A stretch of 64,000 nucleotides of DNA from Selaginella tamariscina (taxonomy: Eukaryota; Streptophyta; Lycopodiopsida; Selaginellales; Selaginellaceae). Within the stretch, counting starts at the first letter, position 1. Each line of letters starts with the position of its first letter. The stretch lies in the NCBI GenBank assembly GCA_003024785.1, contig PUQB01000087.1:252714-316713 (forward strand), given 5' to 3'. Both the position numbers and the translations under genes were made by a program. Below, one piece after another: positions 50,429 through 61,930 of this stretch. The notes under the pieces were generated by a model. It was not told the DNA's origin. It did no database searches and worked only from the letters and a program-made list of their open reading frames with translations.

Positions 50429-51638
50429 GTTTGCGTGCTTCACAGTCTAAGGGAATTTTTTTTTTAATTTTAATTTTAATTTTTTTTTTGATAGGGGGTG
50501 TATAATTGTTATATGTCGTTTGTATATATGATGTATAATGCATGTATCTCCATGTTGTGTGTGTGTGTGTGTGTACTCAGTAGCCCCACTATTCATTTTT
50601 GCAATTATAAACTCACAAGAAAATTGTTTATAAATATAAATTATTTAAATAGATAAAATAGATGTATATATTTTATTAATATGTTTTCTAACAATAAGCT
50701 TAATTTATGTTTCATTTTACTATTCTATTATATTAGTAATGACATTCCCTTTATGTTTTATTATATAATTTTAATGGTAGCCAAAAAATAATTTTTATAT
50801 AAACTCTCATTATTTTTGTATTTTTTATATCATTTTCTTTAATCTTAAAGTCAGGTTTTTTTAATTGTTATTTAACATTAATATTAAATATTAATAATGG
50901 TTTAATGATATTGTTTTGCATAAGCACGTTTAGTTAAATGTTATTGATAAATAAGCTCAAGGTTATTGCAAAGCTTAAAGCACTGAATGTTTCACACACA
51001 CACACACACACACGCCTAATAAATCTTCAGATAACACACGTATATGTTACATACAAATTTACTTTTTTATATCTAAAAAAAACACATAAAAAACACACAT
51101 TTATATTTCAGATACTTATACATTCTGTGGTTGTTGTGTTCAACATTATGGCTCACACACACACATATGCGCGGCACGTGAACACACACACGCACGCGCG
51201 CACACTAACATTCAAAGTCCCATAATTTTGCATATATTAATAGTGAGAAAATACATATACGCACGCGTGTGCACACACACACACACACACACGTTAAAAC
51301 ACAGATGTGTAAACGAGAATACCTGTATATTGGCAGACACACCCTTGTATATAAATACCCGTGTAAACACATATCACATAGACATATACATAATATTCCA
51401 CACACACACACACACACAACACACACACTTGTATATACATACACTTGGGTGTTTTTACTTCACCAGAAATGCCCAAACTGGGCATATCAAGTATAGCGTT
51501 TTGTACTGCGTGAGAAGAAGGTGAAAGATGCCAGGATGGGGATTCTTGGGGTAGAATAGAATCCCATTCAGTCCAGAATGGGATTTGAGCGTCTGTGTTG
51601 GGGGTAGAATAGAATCCCATTGGGGGTTTTGGGTTTTA
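50429..51638. other. Microsatellite-rich spacer
   Basis: Dense (CA)n and (GT)n runs at 50554, 50994, 51268, 51400. At 51549-51620 the phrase gtagaatagaatcccatt occurs twice and forms an inverted pair with gaatgggatt. tgcccaaactgggcatatc near 51469 resembles, on the minus strand, the conserved PPR phrase AYAQxGH, possibly a PPR scrap. No gene can be supported. Confidence 0.5.
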
Positions 51639-52741
51639 GATGGGCTTTTTGTGCCCTAGTTGCCACGGAAGAATGCTGCGCCATGGATCAGGTATGTATG
51701 CACACGCCCTACTCACGCACGCTCGATGTATATAGCGGCATTCACATTTCTAGGATTCTGGTGTTGATGGGTATTCTTCATTTCTTCCCGAACTACACAC
51801 ACACACACACACACTCTCAGGTGCTTCATTTGCTGATACATTTTAATAATAAAGCACACGAATGTGTGTGTGTGTGTGTGTGTGTGTGCGCATCCAGGCA
51901 CACATGCACGGATGTATGTATGTAAATGGTTGTTAATATTGAAATGTTGTTCCAGGAGCAATTCTCTGCTCACATTGAGCTTCTGATCGAATGAAAAAGC
52001 TTCATTGGTTGTACACACAACAGTCTTTCAAAGTTTCAATATGTATATACACAAATACATATTATTTAATATCATCCTTATATTTCTAGCAAACAGCAAC
52101 TACATAAAATGTGTGTGTGCGTGTGTCTATATGCAAAAACACAACACAACGCACGCGCGCACGCACGCACGCATATGCTGACTAGTCTTTAGGTGCTACG
52201 TGATTTCCCGGGGACTCAGAACAACACAAATTGGAGACGGTGTTAAGCCTGCTAAACAACAGAATATATCAGATACCAAGAATAAATTGCAGGAATATGC
52301 ACCAGGTTGGTTTATAAATAACTATGCAAATTAGCTTTAATAAATGTAATATGCAAGATAATCCACATTCGTTTTATTAGGGCACGTATACGTTGTGTGT
52401 GTGTGTGCGTGTGTAAGTGCTGACATCACATATGCAAATGTAATAAGATATCATATTTTAATACATATCATCAGTACTAAATAATTGTCGTAATAATATA
52501 GTTAATAGCCTATATATGATAAAGCAGGGGCAAAGAAAAATGCGGAAAAAAACGTGGAAAAGGGCACCGCAAAAAGGGCAAAGGTTAAAGGTACAGAAGT
52601 TGGTATGCTTGTTTTTTGAAATAACACACACACACACACTCACACACACACAACTTTATAATTAATTTTTACTATTATGGTCTGCTTATCAGCTTCAGAG
52701 CTCGCGAAAGAATCTACAAAAACGGCAAATGCTTCAACAAA
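51639..52741 (+). CDS. Probable 5' exons of the DYW-PPR gene (model uncertain)
   Basis: A chain of short open segments with good splice borders leads into the PPR gene: 52193-52305, 52528-52590 and 52693-52741, joined in frame (YAP/GAKKNAEK, VKG/ASELAKES). They encode a Lys/Ala/Thr-rich, low-complexity basic region. The preceding segment with ATG 51639 or 51683 (donor gtatgt at 51692) does not join without a stop, so the true start is not settled. The region might be a separate small gene or an unusual N-terminal extension of the PPR protein. Confidence 0.4.
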
Positions 52742-52824
52742 GTATGTAGACTCATCTCTCTCTCTCTCTCTCTCGCTCTCGCACACACACCCACCGCACG
52801 CACACACTTAACACGTGTGTATAG

Positions 52825-53141
52825 GTATCAGAAGCTCCTTCTTCACCACAAAATAGTACAAAAGCACCTAAACAAAGACCATTAACATACAAGGAAAATG
52901 ATACACCCCAAGTCAGGCACAGCATGGGCAGTCCCAACAAAGGAAGATCTCAAGCAGCTCAACCTGGTACTAAATGCATACTGGTACCATATATATGCAT
53001 GTATATCTGAAGATCACTTATGGTGCATATACTTACACTCAATATAATTCACACGCTCAAGAATATATACACTATATATGTGCACTCTCAGCACACACAT
53101 GTATACGCATACAAACACTATATGTACATTTATGCATCTCT

Positions 53142-53173
<32 letters not shown>

Positions 53174-56100
53174 ATTCAAGGCTTGTTTATAGGTATTAAA
53201 CGCATACTGGTACCGTATATGGTTCATGAGATACTGTGCAGAGAACAAGGACTTACAGCAAGGTGCATGGTTTCATACAAAATTCCTTAGTCAGGGGGAA
53301 GTTTGCCATGTTTTGATCGGTACACAGCTGCTTGATATGTATGCTAAGTGTAGGGATACAGAGAAGGCGTACGAAGTTTTCCAGAGGATCGAAAACAAGA
53401 ATGTGGTTACGTGGAATTTCATGATTGGTGCTTTTGTTTTAAGGTAGTATCATATGATAATCTATATTTACATATACATACTTTATCATTATATAACCAT
53501 GCTACAAGTATGTATATATCATTGTACGCATATATCGATTTACGCTATGTGGGTATAGTATATCATAATGGTATGTAAACACTCTATATATAAATATTGA
53601 TCATGTATGTGTAACAAGCATACATATTAGTTCTTATATATTCCGTGGTAGCGTGGTAAATTGCATACACATGGTGATATACATGTTGAATTAAATTTTA
53701 TCATATACTTTTACACACACACACACACACACACAGTATAACTCTGACATACACACGTGTGCGTGCGTGCGTCCCAAATGTGTATTCATATACATTCTTA
53801 CTCATATTAATGCACATATCCATGAAAATGCATAAATTTTAGTCATATTGATAACAAGCTGAAGAATGTATTTAACATAATATTTAAATTGCTTGTGAGA
53901 CACAAGCACACACGTGCATACACACACACAATTACTGACATATACACATATAGGTCAAAGGACGAGTTCCCAGAGAACTACGAGCGTATGGACTATGGTT
54001 ATCGAGCCATTAACCTGTTCCACCATATGAACCTCGAAGGTTTAAGGCCTAATGCGATAACCTTAACCAACATGGTTAACGCATGTGGGAGTGTTCATAA
54101 CATTAGAAATGGGAGGATGGCACATGAGGTTGCTAAAGAGTATGGGTATGATATACATGACACCATTTTAGGGAATGCCCTCATTGGCATGTATTATATA
54201 TGTAAGTACATGGGGAGAGCTAGAGATGTGTTTGAAGCGTTAAAAACACGCACTGTAGTCACTTGGACACAGGTATGTGCATGTATGTGTATGTGCATGT
54301 GGTGTATTATGTGGATGTACACGCATATGTATACGTGTGTTTATGGCGTATGTATATACATATGTATACGCATATACATATCCGTATATGTAGTTACAGG
54401 TACATGCATGTGTGTGTATTTACCATTTCAATACTTAAATTATTTTGATTTGCAGTTAATCTTGGCTTACTCCCGAATTGGAAATCAAAGGAAGTCTTTA
54501 TATTATCACCATTTGATGAGGCAGGAAGGCATGGAGCAGGACCGTGCAAGTCTTGTAGCAGGCCTGGACGCATGCTCAAAATACGCTGTGTAAGTGTTTG
54601 TATGTTCTTGTATACATGTACGTGCGTGTGTATGTATGCATCATGTACACACACATATACATGCGTGTGTGTGTGTGTCTATCTATGTACCTATGCACAT
54701 ATGTATGTGTATCTACCTACGTCTGTTTCTACGCACTATGTAGATGTGCGTCTCTATCTATTCTATGTATCTATGTGTTCATGAGTGTATGTATTTTGTG
54801 TATACATATGGTTATCTATACAAAATAATATTGTACATATATGCGACGATGAGTTTACGTATATACTATTATGTACAACACTCACAAACACATGCATATA
54901 CATATAAGACATGGATACGCAGATACATAGATAACTAAATGTACATGCATACATACATATATGTCATATCTATGTGTGTCCTCAGTAATCAATATATATA
55001 TGTACAGTATGTTTGCATTATGTGTACATATATACACGTTAATTTAGTGGCAGAGGCCTGACATACGGAACAATACTTCATCGGGAAATTATATCCATGG
55101 GACTCGAACCGGATGTGTTCGCTGGTACGGCAGTGGTACACATGTACGGATCGTGTAGCAAGGTTGAGCAAGCTTTAAGGGCATTTTCGAGGATTGAAGT
55201 GAAGAATGCATATACATACAACTCCATTATTACTTCATTTGCGAAGGCAGGATTATTTCAGGAGACTATACAGTTCTATGAGTGTATGCAGCAGGAGGGT
55301 GTTCCACCGGATAAATACTCATTTGTTGCTGTTTTACAGGTGCTCGTTGCCTGTTGGGCGTGTGTGTGTGCATGTGTGTTTGTGTTATTACCCTTACTCC
55401 ACACATTCCAAAACTACCTATTGATGGCTTTTCTTATTCCACATCTCTCTCTCTCTCTCTCTCTCTCTCAATCCCATTTCCACGTCCTATGTAGCCCTTC
55501 CTATTCCCATGCATCCCAAAACTCTATTAGTTGCTTTCCCCTTATTCCACACGTTCCGTCTTTTATCACATATAGCTGCGTGTGTGTGTGTGTGTGTAAG
55601 TTGTATGGTGGGAGATGATTATGTTCTAGCAGAATATGCAACAAGAGGTCTCTGGATTCATATTCGTCTATTTCCCGTGACTTATCTGTAGAAATATATG
55701 CATGTGTGTGTGTACATAAACGCATACATCATGTACATATCTAATATATAGATATACACATAGTAGGTGTTTATACTATAAGAGGAGTCTGATCACATCC
55801 TAATATAATCTCCAGGTTTTCCCATACTCTGCACGCCAGAGCTGTCTCTTGTGGCTTTCTCCCTGTTCCACGCGTCCAAAAATGCATCTCTGTTTATACA
55901 AACACGTGTTTCACGTATACACACACACAGACACACTGTGTATATATTGATGCGTATTACTAATGGAAAATATATATAGGCTTGTGCTGCTCTTCTGGCA
56001 TTTGAGTACGGGCAGAAGGCTCATCGATGGATTAGACACTCCCATACACCACAGAACGAGTTTGTAAAACACGCACTTGCAAACTTCTATGGAAGATGTG

Positions 56101-57509
56101 AAAGCTTCGAGGTCTCAAGGAAAATATTCACAGACACAGCTTATAAAACTACGGAGAACTTCACAACTATGGTTTCGATCTTTGCACTTCATGGACTGTT
56201 TAATCAAGCTACGGAGTATTTCCACACAATGAATGGGGAGGTACGTGTGTGTGTGTTATATGTATATCCTCAATATTTTGACTGTTGGCTTGATTACTAC
56301 AATCACGGCAAGTGCCGCTATTGGGTATATGCTAGGGCTACTTCTCTCTCTCTCTCTCTCTCTCTCTGTATATATATATATATATAATATGACGCAAACA
56401 TGTGGTAACCCACGACGATGTATAACTATATATCTACTCAACAGGGCATTCTACCGTCTGTAGAGACATTCACAGCACTCCTCGAGGTATGCAGCCACAA
56501 AGGCAGGCTCCCAGAATTCAGGAGCTTCTTCCACTCAATGGTCACAGACTTTAACCTTGAACACTCGCCTGATCATTTCAAATCCGCACTACATATCCTA
56601 GGTACTCCGCGTGCGCGCGTGTGTGTGTGTGAGAGAGAGAGAGAGAGCAAGGGAGGGAGGTAGGGTGGGAGAACTGTATATTTGTGCATTACATCCAGGT
56701 AGGAAAGGGCGGACCTCTAAAATGTACAACTTGATAACACGCATGCCGTTTAACCCACGCATTGAAGACTGGCTCTGTATGTTAACTGCGTGTGAACTAC
56801 AGAGGAACGTAAAGCTTGCAAAGATTGCAGCTAAACAGATGTCTAAGCTGGATGTGAAGGATCATATGCCATTTGAGATTCTGGGGAATATCCACGTTGA
56901 AGAAGGGAAGATGGGGGAGGCCGAAGAGATGTTCTCCAAGATGAGAGCTTATAAGCAGCGGGAGTTTAGCCTTGTTGAAGTCCGTGGGAAGATGTACAAG
57001 TTTCTTGAAGGGTATAAGAAGCAGGTATGTGCATATGTATGTATGTATGATAAGCATGCATGTATGTATTGTGTCTTAATGCATATATACGTGTTGTTTT
57101 ATCAATATAGTGAGTATATGTTCTCTTTCTATACTACGTAGTTGTAATATATATATATATATATTATATTATACAGGTGTTTTATGAAAAGCTGGACGAG
57201 TTTGTGAGGAGAGTTAAAGTGAGAATGAGAGCAGCAGGTTACGTGTTTAAAGCAACGAGTTTAGACTTAATTAAGGGCAAGGTTGAGGAAGAAGGGCACC
57301 ATAGTGAAGTTCTTGCTATAGCATTTGGAATACTTAAGGGGCCTGAAGAAAAGGTCATAAGGGTAGTTAACAAGCACAGGATGTGTTCTGACTGTCATGG
57401 TATGATCAAGTACGTTTCTATGGTGTTTAATCGCAAGGTTGTTGTTCGAGATATGTGCCGGTTTCATAGTTTTGAGGACGGTCTATGCTCCTGCAGAGAT
57501 TTTTGGTGA
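52825..57509 (+). CDS. PPR protein with E and DYW deaminase domains, intron-rich
   Basis: An organelle RNA C-to-U editing factor by family. Well-supported exons: 52825-52966 (Ser/Pro/Gln-rich), 53242-53443, 53954-54272, 54456-54589, 55048-55339, 55980-56240, 56445-56601, 56699-57024, 57177-57509. From 53242 on all join in frame. PPR motifs include TQLLDMYAKCRDTEKAYEVF, NALIGMYYICKYMGRARDVF and GTAVVHMYGSCSKVEQALRAF. The 56699-57024 exon is E/E+ (SLVEVRGKMYKFLEG). The last exon is the DYW domain: HSE (the catalytic HxE), CSDCH (zinc ligands) and a C-terminal CSCRDFW, a DFW variant of the usual DYW. Spanning at least nine introns, many starting GTATGTGC or GTACGTG with (GT)n, it is unlike the mostly intronless PPR genes of angiosperms. 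The second exon start could alternatively be 53193. Confidence 0.9.
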
Positions 57510-58633
57510 TTATTTATGCAATAATTACTTAATTAACTATAACCTTATTAGAATATACTGATCAAATGTGATATAGTTTATTTAAAATGATATGATATGT
57601 CCACTTACATTAAGTTGTATTTAGATTCTAAATGTATAAACATGCAATAGTTTAATAATAGTAATCTAATTGTTCTTTAGTTAAAACATTATAGTCATTT
57701 ATACTATGTATATGTATAATTGACACTCTAATATATTATATTCTATAAATTTCTAATTTCTAATACTTATCATTTTCTATACAAGTATAATTTATAGCTT
57801 TTAATACTTAATAATTTAAATAATTTTAAAAAATGAGAACTTTATGCTTTTATTAAATAAAAGGGAAGAGACACGACCAACATAAGGTTATATAAATTAG
57901 TGAGTTTATTAAAATATTAAAATATTAAATATTATACATGACTCTTTTTAATATTAATATGTTTCGTATACGTTATAATTTCACCGTAAACCTTATAATA
58001 AAATTATATATAGATAGATAGATACAATTAAACATGTTTCTAGTGTTAATAGTTTTTTATGTTATAAGACTAACTACTAAGTCCCCAGTTTTGAAATAAT
58101 CATTTATTTATATATTATTAATCAATCAATACATATTTTAATAATAATATACATATAAGTAGTTTTAACTTGAAGCCGCAAATAACAGTGTATGGATGCT
58201 CGGGTATATATATTATAATACAAATATACCAATATATGATAAAGAATTAAATTTTTTAATAGAAAATAATATTAAAGATGAAGATACTTTACATTTAAGT
58301 TTTGTATTGACAATTAAACATTAACAAATTATAAATATTATAAAATAGTATATTCAAGTACATTTGAGCTAATAACTTACACATGGTTGATAATATCATA
58401 TTTTACTTATTTCCACAATTGACCCTGTTTTTTCTATTTTAAACCATTCTTAAATAATGAATGTTCATTTAAATTTATTTAATGTATGGGATATTTATTT
58501 AACTCATTTGAATTCATTACTCTAGTTTCCATTTAATTGCTTTATCCTTTTAGATATAGATTAGATAAGGTCAATTAAAATGATGTAAAGTTTGAAGGTT
58601 ATTTCAGGGAATTTTCCATAAAACGCACAGGAT
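57510..58633. other. AT-rich spacer
   Basis: No gene. AT-rich with (GATA)n near 58013-58024. The final bases should hold the promoter and 5' UTR of the methyltransferase gene. Confidence 0.6.
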
Positions 58634-59508
58634 ATGGACTGTTTAGTTAACAATCTATTACCGCCATGGAGTCTGCAACAAGAATGCAAATTTAAGTCCT
58701 TGTTACTCACAAGGAGGCGGCTATGCCTTTTGGGTATGTCAAATGCACCCATTACAAATAATTCAGGTAAATAACTAAAAATTTTACTATAACAATTACA
58801 AATAAGTTTAATGTACATTAATTTATTTGAAGTTTTAATTAAAAAAATAAAAATGATAATTAAACAGCTTCAGATAAGTGTATAAGCATCCCAAACGATG
58901 CAAGATGCCGGTGTGGATGTAACAGGAGACAAGTGATTGCATCATTTATGGGCACAATGTTAACAAGCAATGCTAAAGCTCTAGCTACTAAAGAAGAAGA
59001 TTATCTCGTAAGTACTGTGTGTGTGTGTACATACACCTCATATATGCATGGGTGTATTCTACACACAGTATTTATTTATTCTTTTGTGTTTTATAAGAGA
59101 GAAATGGAACTTATTCATCCCAAAAAGCCTGACTGGTATGAAGAGTTTTACGCAAAGTTCATGGCTTTTGGAATGAAATCATACGAGGCAGAAGTGAGTT
59201 TTATAACTTAATAATAATTAATAATATACACATGTGCATACACATATACACGTATGTGGTTATATGTGAAAGGTAGCAAAGTATAAGAGAGAACTGTTCG
59301 AGGAGATTAAAACGGGGCCTGCTAAAACTATATTAGAACTTGGTATTGGTACTGGTCCTAATCTCAAGTTTTACACAAGATCAAATTATATGAATGTTAT
59401 TGGTATTGATCCCAATGAAAAGATGGAGAAATATGCTCGTGCTTCTGCACATAATGCAGGGCTTCCAGACACACAGTTCAAGTTTATCCATGCAGTAAGT
59501 GTGTGTGC

Positions 59509-59542
<34 letters not shown>

Positions 59543-59668
59543 TTTATTACCTTCTCTGTAGGTAGGGGAGTTAATACCTCTCCCCACTTCAAGTGTTGAT
59601 TCTGTGGTTTGTACGTTGGTCTTGTGTTCAGTGAAAGATGTATCTTTGACACTTAAAGGTAACCAGAA

Positions 59669-59701
<33 letters not shown>

Positions 59702-60162
59702 GCACACGCACCTTTCCTTATACGTGTTTTTGGTATATTTAGAAGTGACAAGGGTGCTAAAGCCTGGAGGCAAATTCTACTTCCTGGAACATGTACCTGC
59801 TCAAGGTCTAACCTGTTATATTTGTGCACACACACACACACATACGCACACGCACACACATTGTTTAGCATTAATTATGTTATTGTTATACAGGTGTAGG
59901 TAATTGTGTCTACAGTGTGTGTGTGTGTGTGTGTACACACACGTAATACATATATTAAATCTTTCACAGAAGGAAGCAGTCTAAGGTTTGGCAAACTGTA
60001 CTCGATCCCATCCAACGGTTGGTTGCCGACGGCTGTCATCTCACTCGTGATACGCTATCGTATCTCCAGGCGTCAGGCTTTGAAAGCATCGCGGCAAACA
60101 GCGTCACTATAAAAAATGCATCACTTATCTCCCCTCATCTCATAGGATATGCAAAGTCATAA
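58634..60162 (+). CDS. METTL7-like class I SAM methyltransferase, seven exons
   Basis: Transfers a methyl group from SAM; substrate unknown, probably plastidial. Exons 58634-58766, 58868-59007, 59098-59193, 59273-59494, 59562-59658, 59743-59805, 59970-60162. The first exon looks like a transit peptide (LTRRRLCLLG) followed by CRCGCNRRQ, the Cys/Arg phrase seen in plant homologues. KPDWYEEFYAKFM...MKSYEAEVAKYK precedes motif I ELGIGTGPNLKFY and post-I GIDPNEKMEKYA. CTLVLCSVKDV, RVLKPGGKFYFLEHV and VADGCHLTRDT complete the family pattern. In the last exon EGSSLRF and WQTVLDPIQ are one base out of frame at aggtttggc (about 59990). Everything else joins cleanly. A truncated copy of intron 6 and exon 7 follows at 60.9-61.1 kb. 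Confidence 0.9.
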
Positions 60163-60879
60163 ACATTAATAAATACTCCACATTATATTATTATTAAGTG
60201 TATTTATATTATCTATTTTGGATAAATATGTTAATCAGACTTTGAAATTCACAAAAATTAAAACTATAACTTATTAAACTAAATCAGGTTCAAATATAAT
60301 TATTCATTTATATGGATATAGCTAAACGAGCTTTGTTCGTTAAAGAGATATATTGTGTAAGGAACCAGAGGTATAATTGATCAATTATGCTAATTCTGTA
60401 GTAAATTATATGTACATAGTTATTAGATATAAATAAGCTATATTACATGGTTATAATTGATCAATTATGTTAATTATGTAGTAAATTTTACAATGTACAT
60501 AGTTATTAGATGATATAAATATCATACGAGCTATAGAACCGGTATATCCCATAGTGATCCTCACAATGGTTTCTACTATATCTACTATAATTACATGGCT
60601 ATTATTATTATTATTAATAATAATAATAATAAAGCTTTTATTGTCCACTATAGGTAAAGTTGCCCACTCAAACATATTTTATAGATTATACTTTTTCTAT
60701 ATTTTCAATATTTAAATTTTCAGAAATTATTTTTATAGATTAAATATACAACATTAAAAATTTAGTATTAACTGTATAATTATAGCGCACTTTCTCTCTC
60801 TCTCTCACACACACTGTTCTTATATTTGCATATCTTGGTGGTGTTGCACAAAACATGTATAAAGTGCACGCACGCATTC
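60163..60879. other. AT-rich spacer
   Basis: Contains a near-duplicate of about 70 bp (ataattgatcaattatgctaattctgtagtaaatt at 60371 and again at 60452) and an (ATT)n/(AAT)n palindromic patch at 60599-60631. No gene. Confidence 0.6.
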
Positions 60880-61120
60880 ATACACACACAGGGTGTTTAG
60901 CGTTATTGATGTTAGTGTTATACCCATAAGCATTTAAATGTCTTTATTATATTAAATCTTTAACCCTTTGGCAAACTCTAGTCGATCCCATCCAACAGTT
61001 GGTTGCCGACGGCTGTCACCTCATCCGTAATACTCTATCGTATCTCCGGGCGTCAGACTTCGGGAGCATCACGGCAAAGATCATCACTATCAACAATGCA
61101 TCACTCATCTCCCCTCGTAA
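60880..61120 (+). pseudogene. Partial duplicate of the methyltransferase 3' end
   Basis: 60968-61115 matches the last exon (tttggcaaact...cgatcccatccaac...gttgccgacggctgtcacctc...aatgcatcactcatctcccctc), and 60889-60960 matches the preceding intron (tgtttagc...tgttatac). About 22 bp spanning the splice acceptor and exon start are missing. Lacking SAM-binding exons, it cannot encode an enzyme. Confidence 0.9.
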
Positions 61121-61199
61121 ACATCATCATATTCTAATGAATATACCACATTATATATAAATATATCTATAACACACATGAAATGATATACTATTGAAG

Positions 61200-61448
61200 A
61201 TGCCGGGTTTTCTTAAGTTTGGTTTGTTTATGTCTGTTGTAATCAGTTTATATACTGGAGGTGCTGCAGTAGTCTACTGTCCCCTCAACTTTAGATGTTG
61301 TAGAACAACTTACAGGTTCCGGCAGCCTTGTTTCGATCAAGGTATGGATCCATGTCAATGTGGGTTACCTCCTTTCAGATTCAATTCACCGCTGCCGCCA
61401 CCGCCACCGCCACCAGCACCATTTCCTCTAGGGTTTTCTGAACCTTAG
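61200..61448 (+). CDS. Small secreted Cys-rich, Pro-tailed protein (82 aa)
   Basis: ATG 61200 opens an 82-residue ORF. Residues 1-23 form a lysine-then-hydrophobic stretch ending GGAA, like a signal peptide. The mature part has six cysteines (27, 33, 34, 44, 52, 54) in a C-x5-CC-x9-C-x7-C-x-C pattern, then a run of seven prolines (66-72) and ...PFPLGFSEP. The even cysteine number fits disulfide bonding in the apoplast. I do not recognise the family. The ORF lies directly after the duplicated methyltransferase fragment and has no intron. It could be an orphan peptide or a chance ORF; the signal-plus-six-Cys combination favours a real gene. Confidence 0.5.
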   Translation: MPGFLKFGLFMSVVISLYTGGAAVVYCPLNFRCCRTTYRFRQPCFDQGMDPCQCGLPPFRFNSPLPPPPPPPAPFPLGFSEP

Positions 61449-61605
61449 ATAAGCTTTATATATGTGGTGTGTTAATCTTAAAGAATAAAATTGGGGTGAA
61501 ATCAAGAGTTTTTCTACTCAGAGGTGGTTGTCAAACATGTTTCAATTTATGAAGAAACAGCTTAGTAATTCTGATTCAGTCTTGGACTTGTTCAGAATAT
61601 ATATA

Positions 61606-61671
<66 letters not shown>

Positions 61672-61897
61672 TATATATATAAGAAAAACTTGGACTTTTT
61701 ATGTTTTACTTGTTGCTCAAGCTACCTTGCTGCAGACAGGAGGATCCAAACTCAAACACGGGACCATTGTAATTCGTTATAAAGCAATTTCATTTATTTG
61801 ATGTATATAAATACATATATTATTATATCAGATTGCATTTGTAATGTACGTGACATTGACATATGATGTTATTAGATCTCTTCAAACAAATATTATG

Positions 61898-61930
<33 letters not shown>

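Noticed and set aside
51639..51691. First exon of the DYW-PPR gene
   Set aside because: Either ATG (51639 or 51683) runs into a stop in the next acceptor-defined segment, so a start there is not supported.
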